Assembly: GCA_016186715.1 (NCBI GenBank) | Contig: JACPLA010000074.1 | Coordinates: 70,452-108,030, forward strand | From: Ignavibacteriales bacterium | Lineage (GTDB): Bacteria > Bacteroidota > Ignavibacteria > UBA10030 | Direction: 5' to 3' | DNA: 37,579 bases | Shown here: positions 18,326 through 27,223 of the stretch, in pieces | Layout of the letters: each line of letters starts with the position of its first letter | How positions within the stretch are numbered: position 1 is the first letter of the stretch | Made by a program: the position numbers and the translations under genes | The notes under the pieces: model-generated | The model's database searches: none | Seen by the model: only the letters and a program-made list of their open reading frames with translations | Told to the model about the DNA's origin: nothing

Positions 18326-19408
18326 TCACTGCTTCAGTGGGATCCTGCATTGAATCATGAGGCCGCCTTTGGTTGATTCTGTCCGAACCTCTGACTTATG
18401 GGCCTCGAGAACTCGTTTGCCGGTCTGTAGAAGAACCTGAGCATTATCGAGTTTGGCGAAACCTGAACCTGTTGCATCTAAAGAGACGCCCATCTGGCTG
18501 GCGATCTTTCCGACGTTGTCTCCAACTTTCGACGCCTCAAGAGTTAATTCAACAGACTCAGTCCCTTTGTCTTTTTTCCCCTGAGCCACGCTGACTCGGA
18601 TGGTCCCGCCCTTCGAACTCAGTTCCACGAGTCCGGTTACCAACAGTACAATCGCTTCTTCGAGTCTTGAGGCATCCACTTCCGTTTTCGGAATTTTTCC
18701 GTCGACTTTGTGGTCAAAGGTGACTCCCCGGGCCTTCGCGTGGGCTGCGACCCGTGCGACCGCCTGTTCGACAATTTTTTCTATCCCCGTCGGTTTCCGG
18801 GCAAGAGCCATCGACTCTGCCTTGAGGAACTTGGGATCCACAGATTTCTTGATCTCCGTGGTAATCGTGGCAGACAGATCGCGAGCCGCCTTCAAAACGG
18901 CAGTCTGATCCTTGGTCAGTTTTCCAAGAGACCCCTTGACAACCATCTCGACGGAGTCGTGAATCCGGATGGCCCGATTCAACACTTCATCGAAGAGGAA
19001 CGCTGCGCTTGTCCGGTTCGCTTCTTCAAGAGCCGCCTCGGATGTGCGAGCCCGTTGGAGAGATCGCATTCTCGTGACTAATTCGGTCGTATCAATCGGC
19101 TTCACAAGGTAGTCTTTCGCTCCCTTTTTGAGGCACTCGATGGCCGTTGAGAAATCAGCAAAGCCGGTGAGCATGATGACGTCGGTCGCAGGATACAGCT
19201 CCGTGATGATGCCGAGGGCCGTGATGCCGTCCATCCGGGGCATGTTAATATCGAGCAAAACCACGTCAAAGCGTGACTGCTTCAGCTTCTCCAGCGCTTC
19301 ATCCCCATCGACAGCATCTTCCGTCTCAAAGCCGCTGGAGGCCAACCTTGTTTTAATCGTCAGCCTCAGCGTGTCTTCATCATCAACAACAAGTACTTTT
19401 CCGACCAT
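18326..19408 (-). CDS. Response regulator with C-terminal degenerate HATPase-like region
   Basis: Intact receiver (VVDDED, VVLLDINMPRMDG, MLTGF, LVKPID); C-terminus resembles a kinase module but lacks clean H, N and G boxes. Confidence 0.88.
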   Translation of the reverse strand: MVGKVLVVDDEDTLRLTIKTRLASSGFETEDAVDGDEALEKLKQSRFDVVLLDINMPRMDGITALGIITELYPATDVIMLTGFADFSTAIECLKKGAKDYLVKPIDTTELVTRMRSLQRARTSEAALEEANRTSAAFLFDEVLNRAIRIHDSVEMVVKGSLGKLTKDQTAVLKAARDLSATITTEIKKSVDPKFLKAESMALARKPTGIEKIVEQAVARVAAHAKARGVTFDHKVDGKIPKTEVDASRLEEAIVLLVTGLVELSSKGGTIRVSVAQGKKDKGTESVELTLEASKVGDNVGKIASQMGVSLDATGSGFAKLDNAQVLLQTGKRVLEAHKSEVRTESTKGGLMIQCRIPLKQ

Positions 19409-19435
19409 ACCGTGTTCATCCTTTTTTTGAGTGGT

Positions 19436-20566
19436 TTATGCTATGGGAAGCGTGAATTGAAATGTTGTCGACTTCCCGGGCTGACTCTCCACTTTGATGC
19501 TTCCCCCGTGAGCCTCCACGATCAGCTTACAAATTGCGAGACCAAGACCGGTCCCTTTTTGCCGAACCCGCTTCGCGGTGGAAGCCTGTTTGTAGCGCTG
19601 AAAAATGTTTGGGATCTCTTCCGCCGGGATGCCCATGCCCGAGTCGGTCACGGACACGACAACGACTTTATGCGCGTCATTCAGTCCGGCTGTTTTTTCG
19701 GTCGCCTGCTTCGCAGCAACTTCCACGTGACCCCCGCTGTTGGAGAATTTGAGAGCATTGCTCAAGAGATTCATAAAGACCTGGCCGACTTTCCCCCCAT
19801 CCGCCTGGACATGAGGAAGGTCCGAGTCGACCTTCAGATCAAGTGAGATTTCCTTCTGACGGAATTGAAAGTCCATCTGTTTTGCAACGCGTTCCACGAG
19901 CTGTGGGAGCGAGACCGATTCTTTGTGGAGCGTGATTTTCCCGGCCTCGAATTTCGAAATATCCAGCAGATTGTTGATCAGTTGCAGCAAACGCTCTGCT
20001 GATTCCTGAGAGGCGCTCAAAAGCGTGAAATGGTCGGGCGTGAGATTTCGATCGCCCCGCTCGAGTTCACGGATGAATTCGATAACGTCCTTGATCCCGG
20101 CAAGCGGGCTTCTCAGATCGTGCACCAGCATCGCCATGAAATCCGCCTTGGTCCGTTCAAGTTCCGCCTCCATTCGCTTCAACTGAACGAGTGTTTTGGT
20201 TCGGACGAGAAGTTCATCCGTGTCGATGGGTTTTGTCAGATATTCGTCCGCGCCCATCATCAGACCGGCCTCAATACTTCCCGGATCTTTCCGTTGGGCC
20301 GTCAGGAAAATCACGGGAATCTTTGCGGTCTCCTGACTTGCCCGCAGATGTTTGAGCGTTTCAAATCCATCCATTTCCGGCATTTGAATATCCAGGAGAA
20401 TAACATCGGGTTGTTTCTCTCTGGCAATGGTGAGACACTCCTTGCCGCTGTTCGCGCGCAACATTTCAACCGGCTTCCGTTTCAGCGCAAATTCCAGAAG
20501 ATCAAGATTATCTTCCGTGTCGTCGACGACGAGAATGACCGGGTCTTTCTTATTTTGTGCATCCAT
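19436..20566 (-). CDS. Receiver-histidine kinase (REC-HisKA-HATPase_c)
   Basis: REC (VVDDTED, VILLDIQMPEMDG, LTKPID), H-box MLVHDLRSPLAGI, N-box QVFMNLLSNALKFS, G-box GTGLGLAICKLIVEAHGG. Confidence 0.95.
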   Translation of the reverse strand: MDAQNKKDPVILVVDDTEDNLDLLEFALKRKPVEMLRANSGKECLTIAREKQPDVILLDIQMPEMDGFETLKHLRASQETAKIPVIFLTAQRKDPGSIEAGLMMGADEYLTKPIDTDELLVRTKTLVQLKRMEAELERTKADFMAMLVHDLRSPLAGIKDVIEFIRELERGDRNLTPDHFTLLSASQESAERLLQLINNLLDISKFEAGKITLHKESVSLPQLVERVAKQMDFQFRQKEISLDLKVDSDLPHVQADGGKVGQVFMNLLSNALKFSNSGGHVEVAAKQATEKTAGLNDAHKVVVVSVTDSGMGIPAEEIPNIFQRYKQASTAKRVRQKGTGLGLAICKLIVEAHGGSIKVESQPGKSTTFQFTLPIA

Positions 20567-20587
20567 ACGATTCGTGGCCCCTGGGAT

Positions 20588-23461
20588 CTAAGCTGATGTG
20601 AGGATTCGTTTGATGGTGCTTGCGATGGCTTCTTTATTGAATTCTTCCTTGTTCAGGACATCTTTAATGTGGGATTGGAGCATATCGCGTTCTTTATCCG
20701 TCAGTTCTTTTCCCGAAAGGATCACAACAGGAATTTTCTTCCATGCTTCGTTTCCCTGGAGACGGCGGACGACCTGAAACCCGTCCATCCCCGGCATCAC
20801 AACGTCGAGGAAGATGACTGCCGGAACGGCCTCTTTGAGGATCTTAATCGCTTCTTCCCCGCTATTGGCCACCCTTGCCTTGAACCCTTCCGTTTCCAGA
20901 AGTTCTTTTAACGCCACTGCGTAGTCCTTGTTGTCATCAACGACAAGAACATATTGATCACGGGAGGTAACGGCAGTTTGGACGCGCTGGAGCAACGCTT
21001 TTGAGTCAACCGGTTTCGGCATGACGTCGATCGCACCGAGCGACATCGCCAGCGGCTTATTGTCAATCATTGAGTGAATAATAACCGGAATATCCTTCAA
21101 TTGTGGATCCCGTTTCATTTCCCGCAAAACCTGCCATCCATCCTTTTGAGGCATCATGATGTCCAAAGTGATCAGCGCCGGCTTGATTTGTTGGGCCAAC
21201 TTCATTCCTTCGTCACCTGAATACGCTACCGTCACATTGTATCCTTCGGGGACAAGATACGAACGCAGAATTTGCAGGGCGTCGGGGTCATCGTCGATGC
21301 ACAGTATCTTTGCCCCCGATTCCGGTCCGAGAGTTGCGACTGCCTGCTTGATGGGAATTGGGGCCGTCGCACTTGGAGTTTCTTTCGGAACCGGTGCGGC
21401 TTTCTTCGACTCCTGCCCTCTCTCCGGCGTGTAGGTTGGCGGAATCGTCAGTGTGAATTTGGAGCCCTTGCCAAATTCGCTTTCGACTGCCAAGTCGCCG
21501 CCCAACATTCTTGCCAGCCTCCGGGAAATGGGTAGCCCCAGGCCTGTTCCTTTGTATTTTCGCGAATGACTACTGTCGATTTGCTGAAATTCCTCAAAGA
21601 CCAGGTGGAGATTTTTTTCCTCGATGCCGATTCCCGAGTCCTTCACGGCAAAAGACACCTCGCCGTTGCGCTCGCGCTTCACCGTCAGCTCGATTTCTCC
21701 CTTCTCGGTAAACTTTACGGCATTGCTCAACAGATTGACAATAATCTGCTTGACTTTCAAAATATCGGTGTTGAGGAGAGGGAGATCGTCTTCAACCGTC
21801 TGCCTCAGACTCAGACTCTTTTGCTTGACAAGCATTTCAACGGTCATCACCGTACTGGAAACGACATTCGCAATTTCATCCGCTTCAACGTTGACCGTCA
21901 TGCGTCCTGCTTCCAGCTTGGAGAAGTCCAGAATATCGTTGATGAGCTGGAGGAGATGTTTTCCGTTCTTCAGCACCTTTTCGAGCGCCATCCGTTGATC
22001 CGGTGTCAGGGGATCTCCAGTGGGGCCGAGCAAGACGGAGCTGAATCCGATGATTGAATTGAGCGGTGTACGAAGCTCATGCGACATACTCGCCAGAAAG
22101 TCGGATTTCACGCGATACGCTTTTTCAAGCTCGCTATTTTTCTTGTTGAGTTCCTCATTCTTGGTTGCGATTTCCCGCGAGAGTTTCTGCGCGGCTTCAT
22201 TATTGCGCGCGTTGGTGAGGGCAACCCCGACCTGAGGGACGGAATTATGAATAATATCCTTTTTCAGTTCGTCGAACGGCTGCATCGAGCCGAGGACCAG
22301 CACGCCGAGCAAACGGTCTTGGAACAGGATGGGCACGGCGACGAGATGCCTCGGAGCAACTTCCACAAGACCGGTATCCACCGTAAACCCTGAATTCGTT
22401 GGAAGATCATTGATCTCCAGCGTTCGGACTTCCTTTGCACATTGGCCGGGGATTCCTTCTCCGATGGCGAAGCGTTTCACTGTTTCCCCGTTTTCGCGAA
22501 GGGCGTACCCGGCGGAAAGCTCCAGCATGTCCGTCTGTCGATTCATGAGATAGAGTGCCCCGATGTTGGCTCCCGCGTGGTGGCAGATCAAATTCAAACT
22601 ATTGATCTCCACATCCTGAATCTCCACGTGACTGTTCAGCGCCGTCACTAGTTCCGAGTAGGCATTCAGTCGCGTGTAGGTGTTCCCCAGCATGACCGAC
22701 ATCTTATTGAAATCCAGGGCAAGTTCGCCCAGTTCATCCGAACGGTTCAGCTCGATGGGTTCGAACTTCCCTTCCATCATTTTTTGCGTCCCCTCTTTCA
22801 GGAGACGGACCGGGTTGGTAATGGATCTTGTCAGAACGAACCCAAGGGCAATCGCGAACACAGCAACGAGGATATTTACAAGGCCGATGAAATTGCCGAT
22901 CGTGCGGCTCAGATTGCTTGCGACGTCAATGCTTCTGGTCTGGGTTGTGGCAAAACGTTGGCGCAAACCGCGCAGCTGATTCAACCCCTTTTCCAGGTAT
23001 TTGTTGGCGGCCTCCACGGCTCCCAGAGCGGCAAACTCTTTTTCAAAGTTTGGATCTTTCCCTCGCGACTCTCCCAGAAGCATTTTCCTGTCCCCCACGT
23101 TCTCCATCCACTCAAAATAGTACCCGCGTACATTCCGAAGCTGATCAATCATGAGGCTGTCGCCAAGGTCTCTCTGTATCGTTGCCGCAATCGCGTCGAA
23201 GTCTTTCCAGAGATTCTGATAGTTTTGCCTTGCCTCATCAGATCCGGTGAGAGCGAAGTCATCGGCCGCGAACGGTGTATCCGTCAGGATGATGTTCAAG
23301 CGCTGTAGATTCGTGAGCATCTTGATGTCGCTGGCCGCGTTCACATAGCTCTTCTCGATTTGGGAGAGAATGTTGAGCGTCAGGATGGTCATCGCGGTCA
23401 AGATGACTAACAGCAGCGCAAAGTTTGCGAAAACCTTCCAGTAGAGTTTTGACTTAAACAT
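20588..23461 (-). CDS. Membrane hybrid histidine kinase (CHASE3-like sensor, HAMP, GAF, HisKA, HATPase_c, REC, REC)
   Basis: Two TM helices flanking a helical sensor; LTRSITNPVRLLKEG HAMP; GAF-like region; MSHELRTPLNSIIGF; NLLSNAVKFTEKG; GTGLGLPISRRL; two receivers (CIDDDPD...LDIMMP; VVDDNKD...LDVVMP). Confidence 0.95.
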   Translation of the reverse strand: MFKSKLYWKVFANFALLLVILTAMTILTLNILSQIEKSYVNAASDIKMLTNLQRLNIILTDTPFAADDFALTGSDEARQNYQNLWKDFDAIAATIQRDLGDSLMIDQLRNVRGYYFEWMENVGDRKMLLGESRGKDPNFEKEFAALGAVEAANKYLEKGLNQLRGLRQRFATTQTRSIDVASNLSRTIGNFIGLVNILVAVFAIALGFVLTRSITNPVRLLKEGTQKMMEGKFEPIELNRSDELGELALDFNKMSVMLGNTYTRLNAYSELVTALNSHVEIQDVEINSLNLICHHAGANIGALYLMNRQTDMLELSAGYALRENGETVKRFAIGEGIPGQCAKEVRTLEINDLPTNSGFTVDTGLVEVAPRHLVAVPILFQDRLLGVLVLGSMQPFDELKKDIIHNSVPQVGVALTNARNNEAAQKLSREIATKNEELNKKNSELEKAYRVKSDFLASMSHELRTPLNSIIGFSSVLLGPTGDPLTPDQRMALEKVLKNGKHLLQLINDILDFSKLEAGRMTVNVEADEIANVVSSTVMTVEMLVKQKSLSLRQTVEDDLPLLNTDILKVKQIIVNLLSNAVKFTEKGEIELTVKRERNGEVSFAVKDSGIGIEEKNLHLVFEEFQQIDSSHSRKYKGTGLGLPISRRLARMLGGDLAVESEFGKGSKFTLTIPPTYTPERGQESKKAAPVPKETPSATAPIPIKQAVATLGPESGAKILCIDDDPDALQILRSYLVPEGYNVTVAYSGDEGMKLAQQIKPALITLDIMMPQKDGWQVLREMKRDPQLKDIPVIIHSMIDNKPLAMSLGAIDVMPKPVDSKALLQRVQTAVTSRDQYVLVVDDNKDYAVALKELLETEGFKARVANSGEEAIKILKEAVPAVIFLDVVMPGMDGFQVVRRLQGNEAWKKIPVVILSGKELTDKERDMLQSHIKDVLNKEEFNKEAIASTIKRILTSA

Positions 23462-23500
23462 TGCCTTCTCCTAGCAAATGCCGTCTAGTTCGTCCATCCC

Positions 23501-23875
23501 TTATTCCTCGAGATATTTGCGAATCAGGGCAAGCAACTCTTCGGGGTCCATTGGCTTGGTGTAGTGGGCTACGCATCCAATCTGCTGAGTCCGCGCTTTG
23601 TCTTCTGGTTTGGCCTGGGCCGTAAATGCAATAACCGGAATCTCCTTCGTTCCTTCGTCGGCCTTCAGGAGGGGAACGGCAGTCCATCCGTCCATCACCG
23701 GCATCTGCATATCCATCAGGATCAAATTCGGGGTGCGTGCTTTCGCCATTTCAACGGCCTGCTCCCCGTTCTCAGCAACAACCAGCTCGATATCCATCTT
23801 GCTCCGCATAAGGACGAACTGCACCAGATCTCTGTTGTCCTCATCGTCCTCGGCCAGCAAAATCACTTTACTCAT
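23501..23875 (-). CDS. Single-domain response regulator
   Basis: LLAEDDEDNRDL, LILMDMQMPVMDGW, AFTAQA, YTKPMD. Confidence 0.95.
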   Translation of the reverse strand: MSKVILLAEDDEDNRDLVQFVLMRSKMDIELVVAENGEQAVEMAKARTPNLILMDMQMPVMDGWTAVPLLKADEGTKEIPVIAFTAQAKPEDKARTQQIGCVAHYTKPMDPEELLALIRKYLEE

Positions 23876-24035
23876 ACCGAATCCTTTCTGAATTATACCT
23901 GAACGCGCGACTCCATTGCCGTTTCCACCAAGTAATCTATTGTTCCAGGCCCTTTTGTTTAGAAACGAGCACTCGTGCCTGCTTCCAACTTCAATTCCGA
24001 TATCCGAAACGCAATATGCCTTTTTGGAAGCGGCA

Positions 24036-25229
24036 CTAGATAGAAGAAAGATACTGTCTGAACACTATCAGCTTTTCATTCATCACTTCGTTGAGACTTT
24101 CAAAATCCACAGGCTTCTCCACATATCCCTCCGTCGGCCGAAGTTCCGACGATTTGAGTTGAACGATCCCACTTTGCTCGCATATCAGGATAAACGGGAT
24201 GTAACTGAATTTTGAATTCGCTCTCAGCACGTGCAGAAATTTTATGCCGCTTAAATGCCCTCCGGAGAATTCCATACTGCAGAGAACAAAGTGAGGATTG
24301 ATTTTTTCGATCTTTTCCAGCGCATGCTCGGGAGACGTCGCTGTCACCACGGCATAGCCGCTGGCTTTCAGCTTCTGAGCCAGATCCTTCGTTTCTTTGT
24401 CCTCAGGGGAAACGAACAAGATCGTCCCTCGGTACTGGTCGGCGACCAAATCAAGCAGAAACTTTGATTCGTACTCCAGATACTCGTCCATGGTGACCTG
24501 ATAGACCTTGCGAAGCCACTCGAGGGTGCGCGAGGAATTTCGGAGGAGTTTCTGCTTCGCCACGACCTCCTTGACGGCGCGACTGTACATGTCGAGTTTC
24601 ACCTCTCGCTTGAGGGTATGCTCGACATCCTCGGGGATTCCGACCGAGACTGCAAGTTCATGCAGCTCGACTAATTCCTGATCTTTCGGCGCCCCGTTCA
24701 TCCAGGCTTTCTCCATGGCACTGCGCAGCTGTTTGATGGCTCCTTTCAGCTGCTGCTGGTTCATCTCCTCCCGGACCTTGCGTTCCGAATCGAGCGCCTT
24801 GGTGAGCATCTCGATCTGCCTCTTCATCTCCTCGAGTTTACTGTCAATATGAGAAGGAGGTGTAACCCTCGGCGCCGGAGGAGTTCCCTGCTTCGGAGTT
24901 ACCGGAGGTTCCTGACGGGCCGGTGGAGCCGCTACAGGTTTTCCCGCCGGAGGAGCTGGCGGGGGTTGGGGGGCGGCCACAGGGGGAGGAGCCGGCGATT
25001 CCCTCTTTCTCTGCTCTTCGAAGTGTGCGATCCGGTCGAGAAACGCGTATGCATATGGATTGCTTGGATCCAGTTTTTGGGCCTTGGACACCTCCTGACG
25101 CGCCTTTTCAAACTCTCCCTCTTTCAGGAATTTGTCAGCAAGCATCAGGCACTGCCTGGCTGCATCTTTATCCTGCTGGAGGACGGCTTTCGTCGCGGTC
25201 CTGGTTGTATTTGCGGCTTTTGGATTCAC
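24036..25229 (-). CDS. TPR-like / Pro-rich linker / degenerate receiver domain protein
   Basis: N-terminal helix repeats (AARQCLMLADKFLKEGEFEKARQEVSKAQKLDPSNPYAYAF), PAPPPVAAPQPPPAPPAGK linker, coiled coil, C-terminal receiver fold YRGTILFVSPEDKET...HFVLCSMEFSGG...EKPVDF lacking the phospho-Asp. Confidence 0.85.
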   Translation of the reverse strand: MNPKAANTTRTATKAVLQQDKDAARQCLMLADKFLKEGEFEKARQEVSKAQKLDPSNPYAYAFLDRIAHFEEQRKRESPAPPPVAAPQPPPAPPAGKPVAAPPARQEPPVTPKQGTPPAPRVTPPSHIDSKLEEMKRQIEMLTKALDSERKVREEMNQQQLKGAIKQLRSAMEKAWMNGAPKDQELVELHELAVSVGIPEDVEHTLKREVKLDMYSRAVKEVVAKQKLLRNSSRTLEWLRKVYQVTMDEYLEYESKFLLDLVADQYRGTILFVSPEDKETKDLAQKLKASGYAVVTATSPEHALEKIEKINPHFVLCSMEFSGGHLSGIKFLHVLRANSKFSYIPFILICEQSGIVQLKSSELRPTEGYVEKPVDFESLNEVMNEKLIVFRQYLSSI

Positions 25230-25516
25230 GCTGCAAAAGAATCAAGAACGCTGCACCGGTTGTGCAAACGTGAGTGGGAGGGCTGGGAGGACGTTCTACG
25301 CTGACTCGGACGAAGATCGGATTCGGCCACCGGATGCCTTCCATCAATGAAACCATCGACGGTCTTTTGAAGCATCAAGACTCTTTTGGCGTTTCGACAA
25401 CGCACCACAATGGAGGCCTCGGTGTTGTTCCCAACATTCAGGGTGAGGCTGCCACCCGTCCTTGAGGAACCGACGGGACGGAGGCTGTTGGAGACACCAA
25501 CCGCAATCTGAAAAGC

Positions 25517-25545
25517 AAAGTAACCACCAATAGCCTAAAAGTCAA
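25517..25545 (-). promoter_or_regulatory. Sigma70-like promoter upstream of the 24036-25229 gene
   Basis: Minus strand TTGACT-N17-TACTTT about 290 nt upstream of the start codon. Confidence 0.4.
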
Positions 25546-25568
25546 GACGTGCGTTTCGAGTAAGCTCT

Positions 25569-25617
25569 TTCTCTCCTGGAATTTATACGAATCGTATCAG
25601 AAGATTCTCGGAGAGAA
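25569..25617. repeat. Nested inverted repeat
   Basis: Outer arms TTCTCTCC / GGAGAGAA (perfect) and inner perfect palindrome ATACGA-A-TCGTAT at 25585-25597. Confidence 0.7.
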
Positions 25618-25787
25618 GGGGCCTTTCGGCTTACAGAGTCACAAAGTGATTCCCGTCAACTTTTCTCCTGGCATCTGCCGCCCAAAATCCTTAACTTGTA
25701 CCACTCCCAGCAATCTCTTTCCTCCCGCTTTTCCGTCAATCCGGTCTTTTTAACGGCTCTACCCAGGCAACACTTTCTGAGCACCTT

Positions 25788-26213
25788 TTGCCCTCTCAAT
25801 CGACCATTTTGCTAGTCCTGGTGGCCATCCTTGTTCTTGGCATGGCATACGTCGCTTTCGAGAATTTCTCTAAGAGCAACGTTGAATCAACACGGGACGC
25901 CATGAAAGATGAAATTGCGTCGTTGACCCGTGAAGCCCTGAACTATTACAATCGACCCAGCCATTTAGGCGGCGGAGGGTTCAGCTTTTACAAATTCAAC
26001 GACGTCAGACGGAAAAAGGTAAACCCAAGAGGAAGAAAACCTGCGAAGGGCGAAACTCTCTGGGAAAGCGAAAACGGGGTCTACACCGTTGTTGCGACCG
26101 CCAAAGATTCATTGGTCGTTGATGGCGTTGGGGACTGTCTCGGAAATGACGGAAAGAACCCGATCTGGGTACGAGTGTCATCAAAACCAACGACCCCTAT
26201 TTTCTCGTCATGA
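25788..26213 (+). CDS. Small pilin-like membrane-anchored protein (putative, TTG start)
   Basis: TTG start, QSTILLVLVAILVLGMAYVAFENF N-terminal TM, Gly-rich segment and small globular C-terminus; resembles the layout of the 13548-14156 product. Confidence 0.55.
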   Translation: MPSQSTILLVLVAILVLGMAYVAFENFSKSNVESTRDAMKDEIASLTREALNYYNRPSHLGGGGFSFYKFNDVRRKKVNPRGRKPAKGETLWESENGVYTVVATAKDSLVVDGVGDCLGNDGKNPIWVRVSSKPTTPIFSS

Positions 26214-26224
26214 ATTGACCCCCC

Positions 26225-27223
26225 TTACTTCATCTCCGTTGCCTGCAACCACCCACGCGGGATTCTGTAGCCAATTTGCAGGCCGTTGATTGTCACAAGC
26301 AATGAGTCCTCAGCGACAACGTTTACCCGGATGTTTTGATCGCTCAGAGTGATGTCATCGCTGTAGATGATCAGATTCAAACGATCCTTTGATCGTTCGA
26401 GGGAGGTCCTCATGGTTGCACCGGGTTGCAAGACCTGCTGCATCTTTGGAATTTCTTTCGTGGGTTTTTGAGACACCGCGATGCGTCGTTGCAATGGCGG
26501 GCTCGGAAATTCCCTCGTGCTCGCAGGGGCAGCGGCTCGCGCAGTTTCTTCGTCCATGCTGGTTTTCCCCGCAGCTGTGCCCACAATCACCCCTTCCACC
26601 CAAACTTGAGATGGTTCCCCCTTCATTCCTTCTCCCGGGACGTCATCCATTGCAATCAGTTCGCGGGACTCCAGCCGAACGGATTCTTTCTTTCTGAGGT
26701 TTTCGGCTTCGGCTCTGTCCTCTGCAGGCCGATCCCTGTGGCCTGAACGGAGCGGAGGAGAAGGAGTTTCTCCTGCCGTTTCAAGGGGCACCGCACCTCT
26801 TTCGTCCGTTGGCTGTTCCCGCTTTTCATTCGCCAAGGGCAGATCCGTTTTCCCGGTCTCCATTGTTGTGCCGATCTCCTTCTCAGAAAGAACAAGGGTG
26901 CTTTCCCCCCACCACCAGCGGTTGTAGATCCCCAGCCCGACCACAATCAACAAAACGGCAGCAACGCTAACAACGTGAGGCCAGGGAATCGGGCCGGTGT
27001 GCGATTGCTGCACGCGAGCTGCAAGCCGTTGCTTCATCTCTTCGCGGCCAAAGCGTTTCACGCCGAAAATCAGATCTTTTTCGTCTTGAACAGCTTTCCG
27101 GCACGAATCGCATTCACGAAGATGCTCATCAAGCGAAACTCGTTCGGAATTCCCCAGGCGGTCCAGGACATACTGTTCCAACAATTCGGGATTCCGGGTC
27201 CAATGTTCCATCTTTTCACTCAT
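26225..27223 (-). CDS. Anti-sigma factor with ZAS-type zinc finger, single TM
   Basis: SLDEHLRECDSCRKA (HxxxCxxC), TM VVSVAAVLLIVVGLGIY, overlaps end of the ECF sigma gene. Confidence 0.88.
   Translation of the reverse strand: MSEKMEHWTRNPELLEQYVLDRLGNSERVSLDEHLRECDSCRKAVQDEKDLIFGVKRFGREEMKQRLAARVQQSHTGPIPWPHVVSVAAVLLIVVGLGIYNRWWWGESTLVLSEKEIGTTMETGKTDLPLANEKREQPTDERGAVPLETAGETPSPPLRSGHRDRPAEDRAEAENLRKKESVRLESRELIAMDDVPGEGMKGEPSQVWVEGVIVGTAAGKTSMDEETARAAAPASTREFPSPPLQRRIAVSQKPTKEIPKMQQVLQPGATMRTSLERSKDRLNLIIYSDDITLSDQNIRVNVVAEDSLLVTINGLQIGYRIPRGWLQATEMK

Noticed and set aside
25168-25408. Short minus-strand ORFs (60 and 62 aa) upstream of the pseudo-receiver gene
   Set aside because: No SD, no protein-like composition, mutually overlapping; region better viewed as leader or ncRNA candidate
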